Origin: Bacteroides propionicifaciens DSM 19291 = JCM 14649
GTDB taxonomy: Bacteria; Bacteroidota; Bacteroidia; Bacteroidales; Bacteroidaceae
Direction of reading: 5' to 3'
NCBI RefSeq assembly: GCF_000375405.1
Contig: NZ_AQWS01000007.1
Location: 22,779 to 86,778, forward strand
Length of the DNA stretch: 64,000 bases
Under the pieces are notes generated by a model. That model was not told the DNA's origin. It was given only the letters and a program-made list of their open reading frames with translations, and made no database searches. Shown one piece after another: positions 44,048-52,620 of the stretch; the stretch's first letter is position 1; every line of letters starts with the position of its first letter. The position numbers and the translations under genes were made by a program.

Positions 44048-44950
44048 ATGGCTAGAGAATTATTTAAGCGATATATATGGTTGGTAGATACTATTAGCCA
44101 AGCTGAGGGGATTGATTATGAAACTATCAATGATAAATGGCTGCGAAGCAGTTTGTCAGATGGGAGTAGTTATCCGAAGAAAACCTTTCAAAATCACAAG
44201 AAATCTATTCAGGAAATTTTTGATATCAATATAGAGTGTGATTCCAAAGATGGCTACAAATATTATATCGAAAATATCGATGATTTAAAAGATAGCGGAA
44301 CTAGAGATTTATTACTAAATGCATTTACCTTAAGTAACTTATTGAGTGAAAGTCGGAACCTTAAAAATAGGATTCATCTAGAAAATATCCCATCAGGACA
44401 AAAATACCTCACACCTATTATTGAGGCTATGCATCAAGATTCTTGCATTGAGATGACTTACCAAAGTTATTGGCGTGATTCGGCTGAGACCATTCAAATA
44501 GAGCCTTATTTCGTGAAGATTTTCAAACAACGTTGGTATGTGATTGCATATAATCGACAGAAGCAAGCAATGAGAATCTATGCTTTGGATCGCATTAGTA
44601 AGCTTAGTGTTTTAGCCGATAAATTCGAATTTCCAACAGACTTCGATCCCGATAAATATTTTCAAGATTGCTACGGCATCATTCACAATGATGAGATAGA
44701 TGTCTGTACCGTTAAAATTAGAGTTAGCACTACTCAAGCACAATATCTCAGAGATTTGCCACTGCACAACTCACAAGAAGAAGAGGGGAAGGATGGCGAT
44801 AGGTTTATCTTTAAATACTTTATCAAACCAAGCTTTGACTTTAAGAAAGAATTACTCTCGATCGGTGTTGAAGTAGAGGTCTTGCAACCTGAGTGGTTTA
44901 GGAATGAGGTAATGGAAGAGATTAATGAAATGAATAAATATTACAAATAA
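44048..44950 (+). CDS. WYL domain-containing transcriptional regulator
   Basis: A 300-aa protein. The N-terminal ~80 residues form a helix-turn-helix-like region (AEGIDYETINDKWLRSSLSD, KKTFQNHKKSIQEIF). Residues ~125-205 are the WYL domain: IEMTYQSYWRDSAETIQIEP, then R162-W-Y-V-I-A-Y-N (the WYL position), then MRIYALDRISKL. A C-terminal WCX-like extension follows. WYL proteins bind nucleic-acid ligands and often control phage-defence operons (for example BrxR/CapW types). It lies 5 bases from a PD-(D/E)XK gene in the same direction, which supports that kind of role. Confidence 0.88.
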   Translation: MARELFKRYIWLVDTISQAEGIDYETINDKWLRSSLSDGSSYPKKTFQNHKKSIQEIFDINIECDSKDGYKYYIENIDDLKDSGTRDLLLNAFTLSNLLSESRNLKNRIHLENIPSGQKYLTPIIEAMHQDSCIEMTYQSYWRDSAETIQIEPYFVKIFKQRWYVIAYNRQKQAMRIYALDRISKLSVLADKFEFPTDFDPDKYFQDCYGIIHNDEIDVCTVKIRVSTTQAQYLRDLPLHNSQEEEGKDGDRFIFKYFIKPSFDFKKELLSIGVEVEVLQPEWFRNEVMEEINEMNKYYK

Positions 44951-44955
44951 AAAAC

Positions 44956-46218
44956 ATGAGTACTAACAACGATAAAATACAGAATTTCTTATCTAAGCTA
45001 TCTGTCATTGATTACAAATATAGAGTCTTAGAAGAGGGAGAAGAGCGATTTAATATCTTTACAGCTTTACACAAAGTCAATGATGAAGTTCGATTATTCT
45101 CTCGATTTCTTTCTGTATTACTTTCTCCTCAAGGAAGTCATAAGAGGAAGGATCAATTTCTAAAACTTTTCTTGGAAACTTTAGCCATAGAGGATTTCGA
45201 TACTAAACAGTGTGAAGTGTATCCTACAGAGCAAAATAAATCGGAGTATAAAAACATTGATATTCTGATAATAAATAGAATACGTAAACAAGCTATAATA
45301 GTAGAGAATAAAATATGGGCTGGAGATTCTAATGGTTTTGAGTCGGGGCAACTTGAACGTTACTATAATCTTATACATCAAGAAGAGAATATACCCAAAG
45401 AGAATATTAAAGTTTTTTATTTATCACCTGATAAGAGAGAGCCTTCTGATGAAAGTTTGGGGGTATATAAAACTCTCGATAATATGAATGGTGCAACCAT
45501 CGGTTATGGGTCAGAGATTTTGACTTGGTTAAATCTCTGCTTGAAAGAGTGTATTAGTACTCCATTTTTAAGGGAAAGTATTTTACAATTTATAGAACTA
45601 ATAGAAGATATGACAAATAATAATAGTAAAATTGAGGAAAGATTGGAAATCAAAAACCTAATTGGATATTCAGTTGATAATATGAAAAGCGCCAAGCTGC
45701 TAACGGATAATTTCAAACATGTAAAATGGCATACTGTTTCGGAGTTTTGGAACGAATTAGCAGACGCTTTAAAATTAAAAGGATATGAAGTTATTTCTCA
45801 ACCTACAGATAGCGATATAAGTAATACTACTCATTACGAGCCCTATAAGCATGGTTATGAATCGTCTAATGACTATGGTATAGATTTTAAATCTACTAAT
45901 GGGTTGACATTATACGTTTGGAATGGAACAGGAGATTACTGGTTGTATTGGGGAGTTAAGAAATCAAAAGATGTGGAAGAGAAAATAATTTCTGCCATTA
46001 ATATAAGTTCAAATTTATTTAAGCATACCGAAACTGATCTATGGAAAGAATTTAATCTCGAAGAGCATGAGAACATATTCTTCCCAGACTTCTCCTATGA
46101 AGGAACGTTTAATCTTATAGATAAAGATTACAGGACAAGAATAATTACAGAAAAACTAATTCCAGAAATTGACAACTTTGTGAGTAGTATTCAGACACCC
46201 TCTTATAAAGTGTTTTAG
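44956..46218 (+). CDS. PD-(D/E)XK nuclease superfamily protein
   Basis: A 420-aa soluble protein. The N-terminal part has EVRLFSRFLSVLLSPQGSHKR, a conserved leader of this family. The catalytic core is Y-K-N-I-D102-I-L-I, then AIIVE117-N-K119-IWAGD and GQLERYYNLI, which gives the D...ExK arrangement of PD-(D/E)XK nucleases. The C-terminal ~180 residues (YGIDFKSTNGLTLYVW, YWLYWGVKKS) form an unassigned alpha/beta domain. Composition is AT-rich relative to neighbours. With the WYL regulator it makes a two-gene unit resembling a defence or restriction module; activity and target are inferred only. Confidence 0.8.
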   Translation: MSTNNDKIQNFLSKLSVIDYKYRVLEEGEERFNIFTALHKVNDEVRLFSRFLSVLLSPQGSHKRKDQFLKLFLETLAIEDFDTKQCEVYPTEQNKSEYKNIDILIINRIRKQAIIVENKIWAGDSNGFESGQLERYYNLIHQEENIPKENIKVFYLSPDKREPSDESLGVYKTLDNMNGATIGYGSEILTWLNLCLKECISTPFLRESILQFIELIEDMTNNNSKIEERLEIKNLIGYSVDNMKSAKLLTDNFKHVKWHTVSEFWNELADALKLKGYEVISQPTDSDISNTTHYEPYKHGYESSNDYGIDFKSTNGLTLYVWNGTGDYWLYWGVKKSKDVEEKIISAINISSNLFKHTETDLWKEFNLEEHENIFFPDFSYEGTFNLIDKDYRTRIITEKLIPEIDNFVSSIQTPSYKVF

Positions 46219-46224
46219 TCTTAC

Positions 46225-47748
46225 CTATTTTATCTTAAACTGACTACTCTTTCTATCTTTATACCATTTAAGACTCATTTGAATGGTAAACAACAGAAGA
46301 ATAACTGAGCAGGCAATCAGTACGGCACTGTGAGCATTTTCAAAAGCTAGTTTTGACTTGTCTTGGATTTCTAAACCTATTTCTCCTCCAACTTCATTGG
46401 CATAAACCAAGGCATCGTTGATCGAGTGGTAAACCTCTTTAGGAATCATCTTGCGTGCAACACTATCGAAAATCAGCGTTCTTGAGAAAACTTGTGAAAG
46501 CATAACTCCAAAGAAGGTAACTCCAAGACCAACACCCATTTCGTAGGCTATTGATTCCATCGAACCTGCTGCTCCAGCATTTTCGTCGTCTGCTCCCGAC
46601 ATAATCGAAAACGATGCAGCTAGCATAATGATACCTAGACCAAAACCTGCCATAAGCAGCCAAAACAACAGTGCAGCCGTGAGTTGAGCAAAGCCCATTT
46701 GGCTCATGACAAAGAACGAGACTGTCGAAATAGCTAAACCACTTACTATGATTTGCAGAATCCCAATTCTTCGCAGATAAGCTCCTAGTGCTCCCGAAAG
46801 AGCAAAAGCAAAGAAGAATGGTGCAATATATAGTGCAGTTTTTGTAGGTGACACCTCGTGTACCAATTGCAATTCTTGCGAAAGTAAAAGTTCGAATCCC
46901 GAACATATAGTCATGGGGATAAAAGTAAACAACATACCATATTTTACACGTGGCTTCTTCATCAATGTCCAATCGACTATACTATCGGATTTGCCCTTTT
47001 GAAGTTTGTAAAACAGATAGAGCAAGATAAGCCCAGCAGCTCCCGAAATGATCCCAAAACTCAGAGATTCGTCAAGTTTTGGGATGGTCTTAATACTATA
47101 AACTACCATAATAATCGCTACAATAAGTAGTATAGCATATTTCAACACCCATTTCTTAGTGGGGTCAGAAATGCTTTTGGGCAGTGCGAAAGCTACGAAG
47201 GGTAGTGCTAAAAGCAAAATTGGGATATTAATAAAGAAGATAGCTCTCCACGAAAAATAGTCAATAAGAAGACCTCCAAATAATGGGCCTATTGCAGCAC
47301 CTCCGTTGGCAAAGATAACCCAAATCCCTAGTGCAATACCTCGTTGACGTTCGCTTTGGAAGGTTTGGCGTATTATAGCCAGCGTTGTGGGCATAATCAT
47401 CGCTCCACCTGTAGCTAAAAGAATACGTGCAAAAATTAGGTGCATAGGGTGTTCAGAAAAACCTGCAGCTAGCGAAGCAATTGCAAAAATGAGTACGCCC
47501 GATAGCAATAACCTATGGTGCCCGATTTTATCACCCAATACTCCCATTGGAATAAGCAAACCTGCCATAAACAACGAATAAATATCAAGCATCCAAAGCA
47601 CCTGTGTTCCACTCGCTTTGAGGTCGAGTGTAAGCGGAGGAATAGCCATATGCAAAACAGTAGAGTCAATTACTACGGGTACAAAACAGGTAATTAAAAC
47701 AGCTAGGATAAACCATGGATTATTTAGAAACTTAGATCGGACTGACAT
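46225..47748 (-). CDS. MFS multidrug efflux transporter, DHA2 (14-TM, QacA/SmvA/EmrB) family
   Basis: A 507-aa polytopic protein with about 14 helices. VVIDSTVLHMAIPPLTLDL is the DHA2 motif D1 in helix 1, MLDIYSLFMAGLLIPMGVLGDKIGHHRLLL covers motif A, and ANGGAAIGPLFGGLLIDYFSWRAIFFINIPI covers motif C. It probably exports cationic drugs or dyes by proton antiport; the closest resemblance is to SmvA/QacA rather than EmrB. A perfect inverted repeat 32 bases before its start may be an operator. The stop nearly abuts that of the convergent nuclease gene. Confidence 0.9.
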   Translation of the reverse strand: MSVRSKFLNNPWFILAVLITCFVPVVIDSTVLHMAIPPLTLDLKASGTQVLWMLDIYSLFMAGLLIPMGVLGDKIGHHRLLLSGVLIFAIASLAAGFSEHPMHLIFARILLATGGAMIMPTTLAIIRQTFQSERQRGIALGIWVIFANGGAAIGPLFGGLLIDYFSWRAIFFINIPILLLALPFVAFALPKSISDPTKKWVLKYAILLIVAIIMVVYSIKTIPKLDESLSFGIISGAAGLILLYLFYKLQKGKSDSIVDWTLMKKPRVKYGMLFTFIPMTICSGFELLLSQELQLVHEVSPTKTALYIAPFFFAFALSGALGAYLRRIGILQIIVSGLAISTVSFFVMSQMGFAQLTAALLFWLLMAGFGLGIIMLAASFSIMSGADDENAGAAGSMESIAYEMGVGLGVTFFGVMLSQVFSRTLIFDSVARKMIPKEVYHSINDALVYANEVGGEIGLEIQDKSKLAFENAHSAVLIACSVILLLFTIQMSLKWYKDRKSSQFKIK

Positions 47749-47780
47749 TATAAGTTATTTTTTAGATTCAACATACTATT

Positions 47781-47800
47781 AGTCTATGCTAACATAGACT
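47781..47800. promoter_or_regulatory. Inverted repeat, possible operator of the MFS pump
   Basis: AGTCTATG-CTAA-CATAGACT, a perfect 8-base palindrome with a 4-base spacer, located 33-52 bases upstream of the MFS start codon (47748, minus strand). Size and position fit a repressor or activator operator. No TetR or MarR gene is adjacent, so the regulator would be encoded elsewhere. The rest of 47801-48010 shows no gene. Confidence 0.45.
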
Positions 47801-48010
47801 GGACGTGTTGCAAGATAACCTTTAATTGAATGCTGAAATTTGACAAAAGTCAAAAAGAGCTAGTGGTTTCCTTCTTGGTAGTAGGTCGGAGGGTACAAGT
47901 GAGTAAGTCATTTTATATTCACCCGTAGGAGTTTTGAAGAATAAATACTGTTAGAATGTAACCTCAATCCAACTATTATTATCAAAACAATCATAAATTG
48001 GGCAGAATAC

Positions 48011-48040
48011 TTTGTTTATGATAATATTATTAATAGATTG
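48011..48040 (+). promoter_or_regulatory. Putative trp operon promoter
   Basis: TTTG at 48011-48014 and TAGATTG at 48034-48040, 19 bases apart, approximate the Bacteroidetes -33/-7 pair (TTTG / TAnnTTTG with one mismatch). Initiation near 48047 would place the leader-peptide start codon only ~15 bases from the RNA 5' end. Confidence 0.45.
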
Positions 48041-48061
48041 CAATTCAGATTTAGAAATATA

Positions 48062-48145
48062 ATGATTCAAAGAATACAAAATACGAATTGGTGGTGGAAC
48101 TTACAATGTCAATATTGTGAGCGGAACTACCTGTGCTTATTTTAA
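48062..48145 (+). CDS. trpL: trp operon leader peptide (27 aa, three consecutive Trp codons)
   Basis: A small ORF starting MIQRIQNTNWWWNLQCQY and ending NYLCLF, with TGG codons at 48089-48097. It stands ~80 bases before trpB and just upstream of a terminator hairpin. Ribosome stalling at the Trp run when charged tRNA-Trp is scarce would leave 48113-48121 free to pair with 48188-48196, which breaks the terminator. When Trp is plentiful the ribosome proceeds to the stop and covers that segment. This is the logic of classical transcription attenuation. Confidence 0.8.
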   Translation: MIQRIQNTNWWWNLQCQYCERNYLCLF

Positions 48146-48207
48146 AATGTAAATACTAATAAAATAAAATATACAAGGTCTATCGTACTCACGATAGGCC
48201 TTTTTTT
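48113..48207 (+). promoter_or_regulatory. trp attenuator: antiterminator pairing and terminator
   Basis: The terminator is a hairpin of AGGTCTATCGT (48176-48186) with ACGATAGGCCT (48191-48201; the stem reads through one shifted C), followed by seven T residues at 48201-48207. The alternative pairing is TATTGTGAG (48113-48121, inside the leader ORF) with CTCACGATA (48188-48196), 9 base pairs including one G-U, which occupies the loop and 3' arm of the terminator. The two structures are mutually exclusive. trpB begins 20 bases after the T-run. Confidence 0.75.
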
Positions 48208-48227
48208 ATGCTTAAAAACGAACAGAG

Positions 48228-49418
48228 ATGAAAAACTATGCAGTAGATTCAAGAGGATATTATGGTGATTTTGGTGGAGCTTATGTCCCCGAAGTGCTAT
48301 ACGAAAACATTAAAGAGCTTCAAGATAATTATTTGCGGATTATAGAGAGTGAGCCTTTTCAGTTGGCTTACCGCAAGCTTTTGCAGGATTATGTGGGCAG
48401 ACCCTCACCACTTTATTTGGCCAAGAGGCTATCTGAAAAATACGGTTGCAAGGTATATCTCAAGCGTGAAGACCTCAACCATACAGGAGCTCACAAAATC
48501 AATAATACTATTGGGCAGATTCTTTTAGCACGTGAGCTAGGTAAAACTCGTATTATTGCTGAAACTGGTGCTGGTCAGCATGGTGTAGCTACGGCTACGG
48601 TTTGTGCTTTGATGGGTATGGAGTGTTTGGTTTATATGGGTGCCCTCGATGTAGAACGTCAGCGAGTGAATGTCGAAAAAATGCAGATGTTAGGAGCTAC
48701 CGTAATCCCCGTAACTAGTGGCAATCAAACGCTCAAAGATGCAACCAATGAAGCCATAAGAGACTGGTGTTCACATCCTCAAGATACCTACTACATTATA
48801 GGTTCAACCGTAGGTCCTCATCCGTATCCCGATATGGTTGCTCGTTTGCAATCCATTATTAGTGAGGAGGCTAAGCGTCAATTATTGGAACACGAAGGTG
48901 TTGAGCTTCCCGATTACGTGATTGCTTGTGTAGGAGGGGGAAGTAATGCAGCAGGTATGATTTATCACTACTTAGACCACGAATCAGTACATGTCATTTT
49001 GGCGGAAGCCGCAGGGCTTGGTGTCGATACAGGTCAAACAGCTGCCACTATCCACTCGGGTAAATTGGGGATAATTCATGGCAGTAAAACGCTACTTATG
49101 CAAGATGAAGATGGACAAATAATAGAGCCCTATTCCATTTCGGCAGGTTTAGATTATCCAGGGATTGGACCACTTCATGCACATCTGGCCAAGGTTGGAC
49201 GTTCGGAGGTTTTTGCTGTTACTGACGATCAGGCTATAGATGCTGCTTTTGAACTCACAGAGCTCGAGGGGATTATTCCAGCAATTGAGTCGGCACATGC
49301 TTTGGCTATTTTAAAAACAAAGAAATTCGCTCCTGATGACATCCTAGTCCTCTGTCTTTCGGGTCGTGGAGATAAAGACATTGAGACCTATCTGCAACTA
49401 AAAAACAAGAGATCATGA
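48228..49418 (+). CDS. trpB: Tryptophan synthase beta chain
   Basis: A 396-aa PLP enzyme of the TrpB1 type. YGDFGGAYVPEVLYENI is the typical N-terminus, LKREDLNHTGAHKINNTIGQ contains the PLP-binding Lys (HKxN), AETGAGQHGVATATVCA is the conserved catalytic loop and CVGGGSNAAGMIY binds the PLP phosphate. It condenses indole with serine. It is the first gene of the operon, as usual in Bacteroidetes, and overlaps trpE by 4 bases. Confidence 0.97.
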   Translation: MKNYAVDSRGYYGDFGGAYVPEVLYENIKELQDNYLRIIESEPFQLAYRKLLQDYVGRPSPLYLAKRLSEKYGCKVYLKREDLNHTGAHKINNTIGQILLARELGKTRIIAETGAGQHGVATATVCALMGMECLVYMGALDVERQRVNVEKMQMLGATVIPVTSGNQTLKDATNEAIRDWCSHPQDTYYIIGSTVGPHPYPDMVARLQSIISEEAKRQLLEHEGVELPDYVIACVGGGSNAAGMIYHYLDHESVHVILAEAAGLGVDTGQTAATIHSGKLGIIHGSKTLLMQDEDGQIIEPYSISAGLDYPGIGPLHAHLAKVGRSEVFAVTDDQAIDAAFELTELEGIIPAIESAHALAILKTKKFAPDDILVLCLSGRGDKDIETYLQLKNKRS

Positions 49419-50833
49419 GAATACAGACAAAAGTAACACGCTTATTATCCGATTTGGAAACCCCTATAACCCTTTACCTGAAGATTAGAGATCTCTATGT
49501 TAGTTCGGCTCTATTGGAAAGTTCCGACTATAACTCGAGAGAAAACAGTTATTCTTTTATTGGGATTGAACCCGTTGCTAGTTACAAACTTCAGAACGGA
49601 AGAGCCGAAATTCTTCGAGGTCAAGATTCAGTGGTAGAGGAGATCTACGATTATGCCAAGACCAACTCGCTAGGAATACCCTTCTTGGACAGTTTTCAAG
49701 CGTTCCTAGATAGTTTTAAAATGGAAGGAGAGCAGCCCGAAAACAATGGACTCTTTGGCTATACCTCGCATGAGGCAATCCGCTATTTTAATCTATCTGG
49801 CGACTTTATTAGTCCTGACGATAATCAACCTCAAATCCCTGAGCTATACTATATCTTTTACCGTTTTGTTATTGTAATAAATCACCTAACCAATGAGCTG
49901 AGTATTATCGAAAATCAAGTCGAAGATACACCCAGTCGGACAGATCAATTAATCAACCAATTGGTCAATCAAGATATAATCAACTATCCATTTTCATCTG
50001 TTGGCTATGAGACCTCGGCGCTTACTGACCAAGAGCATGCGCAAATGGTGTCAGAGGGGATTGCACTTTGTAAGTCATCAGAGTTAGATCAGATTGTCTT
50101 ATCTCGTAGCTTTTATCAGAATTTCCAAGGCGATGAATTCAATGTTTATCGTGCTTTACGTTCTATAAATCCTTCACCTTATCTTTTCTATTTCGACTTT
50201 GGTGCTTTCCGTATCTTTGGCTCTTCACCCGAAACACATTGTCGGATTACTAATGGACGAGCCGTGATTGACCCTATTGCAGGAACCTACCGCAGAACAG
50301 GTGATGAAAAACAGGATAACGAACTAGCTAAGCGTTTGCTTTCCGACCCCAAGGAACTAGAGGAGCATGATATGTTGGTGGAGTATGCTGAAGATGATTT
50401 AAAGAAAAACTGCTCCGACGTCAAAGTAGAGTTTTACAAAAATGTTCAGTTCTACTCACATGTTATCCATTTGGTTTCTAGGGTGAGTGGTGCTGTAAAC
50501 TCTGAGGTTTCTGGTCTTAAAATATTCACCGACACCTTTCCTGCAGGAACCTTAGTGGGAAGCCCTAAAGTCAATGCATTAGATTATATCTCAAAACTCG
50601 AGACTCAGCAAAGAGGTTTTTATGGTGGATGTATTGGTTCGATTGGCTTTAATGGGAATATAAATCAAGCCATCACTATTCGAACGTTTTTGAGCTATAA
50701 TAATACATTATACTATAGAGCAGGAGGTGGAATTACTGCTCAATCCAATGTCGATGATGAGGTAAACGAAGTGAAAAATAAGCTAGGTGCACTCAAGAAA
50801 GCTATTCTTTCTGCTAACGAATTAATTAAGTGA
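49415..50833 (+). CDS. trpE: Anthranilate synthase component I
   Basis: A 472-aa chorismate-binding enzyme. LLESSD at residues 33-38 is the tryptophan feedback-binding element that marks TrpE rather than PabB. The catalytic domain has QIVLSRSFYQNF, IFGSSPETHCRI, PIAGTYRRTGDEKQDNELA, FPAGTLVGSPKVNALDYI and the C-terminal FYGGCIGSIGFNGN and AGGGITAQSNVDDEVNEV blocks. It converts chorismate to anthranilate using ammonia supplied by a TrpG/PabA subunit. No trpG follows: trpD starts 4 bases after the stop. Confidence 0.95.
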   Translation: MRIQTKVTRLLSDLETPITLYLKIRDLYVSSALLESSDYNSRENSYSFIGIEPVASYKLQNGRAEILRGQDSVVEEIYDYAKTNSLGIPFLDSFQAFLDSFKMEGEQPENNGLFGYTSHEAIRYFNLSGDFISPDDNQPQIPELYYIFYRFVIVINHLTNELSIIENQVEDTPSRTDQLINQLVNQDIINYPFSSVGYETSALTDQEHAQMVSEGIALCKSSELDQIVLSRSFYQNFQGDEFNVYRALRSINPSPYLFYFDFGAFRIFGSSPETHCRITNGRAVIDPIAGTYRRTGDEKQDNELAKRLLSDPKELEEHDMLVEYAEDDLKKNCSDVKVEFYKNVQFYSHVIHLVSRVSGAVNSEVSGLKIFTDTFPAGTLVGSPKVNALDYISKLETQQRGFYGGCIGSIGFNGNINQAITIRTFLSYNNTLYYRAGGGITAQSNVDDEVNEVKNKLGALKKAILSANELIK

Positions 50834-50837
50834 AATT

Positions 50838-51836
50838 ATGAAACTATTATTGACTAAACTTTTTGAAAATCAGCAGTTAGACCGACAAGAAGCTTGTGCT
50901 GTGCTACAGGGTATAGGGCAAGATAAATACAATGCGGCACAAATAGCCGCTTTGATCAGTGTCTATATTATGCGTGGAATCAATATCGAAGAATTTTTGG
51001 GTTTCAGAGATGCGCTCTATCAGCTGGGTACCGATTTGACTGCTCTAAATGCGTATAAACCTCTAGATATTGTAGGGACGGGTGGAGATGGTAAAAATAC
51101 ATTTAATATCTCTACACTATCTTGCTTTGTCGTCGCTGCTGCTGGTTACAAAGTAGCCAAACATGGTAATTATGGTGCTAGCTCGGTTAGTGGATCCTCT
51201 ACTGTAATGGAGCAACACGGAGTTAAATTCACTAATAATATTGGTGAATTAGAGCGTTCGCTTGATAAAGCTAACCTCTGTTTTCTTCATGCTCCTATGT
51301 TTAACGATGCCCTGAAGGTAGTTGCACCTATTCGAAGAGAGCTAGGAGTACGAACGTTCTTTAATATGCTGGGGCCTTTGGTTAATCCTATACGTAACCA
51401 ACATGTGCTCTTGGGCGTGTTTAACCTTAAAATGCTACGAATGTATCAGTATATCTACCAAAACACGAACATAGACTTCTCTATAGTTCACTCTATCGAT
51501 GGATATGATGAGATTTCTCTGACTGATAGCTTTAAGGTGGTAACTAAACTAGGGGAGCAGCTTTGTACTCCTAATCAACTTGGCTTTGAGCAATTAAATC
51601 AAACTTCAATATATGGTGGAGAAACTGTAGAACAAGCAGCAGCTATTTTTTCGGATGTCATACATAACCGTGCTACTTCGGCACAGAAAAATGTGGTGAT
51701 TGCCAACGCAGGTTTTGCAATCCAGTTGGTAGATAAGCAAAAAACTATTGAAGAGTGCATTGGCTTGGCTCGAGAAACTATTGAGAGTGGTAAGTTGAAA
51801 GAGACGTATCGTCTATTTCTAGAACTAAACAGTTGA
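50838..51836 (+). CDS. trpD: Anthranilate phosphoribosyltransferase
   Basis: A 332-aa enzyme transferring phosphoribose from PRPP to anthranilate. The key motif VGTGGDGKNTFNISTLSCFVVAAAG gives the PRPP/anthranilate site, followed by KHGNYGASSVSGSSTVMEQHGV, RRELGVRTFFNMLGPLVNP and SIDGYDEISLTD. It carries no N-terminal TrpG fusion, so the missing glutaminase is not hidden here. It lies 4 bases from trpE and trpC. Confidence 0.96.
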   Translation: MKLLLTKLFENQQLDRQEACAVLQGIGQDKYNAAQIAALISVYIMRGINIEEFLGFRDALYQLGTDLTALNAYKPLDIVGTGGDGKNTFNISTLSCFVVAAAGYKVAKHGNYGASSVSGSSTVMEQHGVKFTNNIGELERSLDKANLCFLHAPMFNDALKVVAPIRRELGVRTFFNMLGPLVNPIRNQHVLLGVFNLKMLRMYQYIYQNTNIDFSIVHSIDGYDEISLTDSFKVVTKLGEQLCTPNQLGFEQLNQTSIYGGETVEQAAAIFSDVIHNRATSAQKNVVIANAGFAIQLVDKQKTIEECIGLARETIESGKLKETYRLFLELNS

Positions 51837-51840
51837 GATT

Positions 51841-52620
51841 ATGAGTAATATATTAGACGAAATAATAGCAAAGAAGCGTGTAGAGGTTGCGAGTAGACAA
51901 AAAGAGGTTTCTTACGGTGAGCTAGAAAAGTTGGTTGACCCCATGCATAGAGGTTATTTTAAGGAGGCTTTGGAAAACTCTACTACTGGAATTATTGCAG
52001 AATTTAAAAGGCGGTCACCATCTCGTGATTGGATATTCAAGGAGGCTAAAGTTGAAGAGGTCATACCTCAATATGTTGAGGGTGGGGCAGCGGCAATTTC
52101 AGTATTGACCGATTATCCATTTTTTGGAGGAACACTTGCCGACTTCAAACAAGCAAGAGCTTTAACTAGTACCCCTTTGTTGCGTAAAGACTTTATGGTA
52201 TCAGCCTATCAGATTCTTGAAGCTAAGGTACTTCAAGCCGATGCCGTGCTATTAATTGCTGCAGCATTGACCAAACAAGAGACTCTTACACTGGCAGAGC
52301 TAGCCAAATCATGCGAATTAGATACCTTGCTCGAAGTACACAACAAGGCAGAGCTTGACCACCTGAACCAATATATTGATGTGGTAGGGGTTAATAACAG
52401 AGACTTAAAATGCTTTGTAACTGATGTTGGAATCTCAGTGAACCTAGCCGATGCAATACCTCGCGAATTCCTGAAAATATCCGAGAGTGGACTCTCATCG
52501 GCTGGAACCCTAAAGGAGTTACGCGCCTTGGGATATCGAGGCTTTCTGATGGGAGAGAGCTTTATGGGAACTTCTGATCCAGGTTTAGCACTAACCAATT
52601 TAATTAAAGAACTATGTTGA
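51841..52620 (+). CDS. trpC: Indole-3-glycerol-phosphate synthase
   Basis: A 259-aa TIM-barrel enzyme. The motifs GIIAEFKRRSPSRDWI, AAAISVLTDYPFFGG, PLLRKDFMVSAYQILEA, VVGVNNRDLKCF and KISESGLSSA carry the catalytic Lys and Glu residues. It is monofunctional (TrpF is a separate gene). The stop overlaps the trpF start by 7 bases. Confidence 0.96.
   Translation: MSNILDEIIAKKRVEVASRQKEVSYGELEKLVDPMHRGYFKEALENSTTGIIAEFKRRSPSRDWIFKEAKVEEVIPQYVEGGAAAISVLTDYPFFGGTLADFKQARALTSTPLLRKDFMVSAYQILEAKVLQADAVLLIAAALTKQETLTLAELAKSCELDTLLEVHNKAELDHLNQYIDVVGVNNRDLKCFVTDVGISVNLADAIPREFLKISESGLSSAGTLKELRALGYRGFLMGESFMGTSDPGLALTNLIKELC

Noticed and set aside
46463..46972. 169-codon frame on the minus strand inside the MFS gene
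   Set aside because: It is a frame-shifted shadow of the transporter with Cys/Tyr/Trp-rich composition and no family match.
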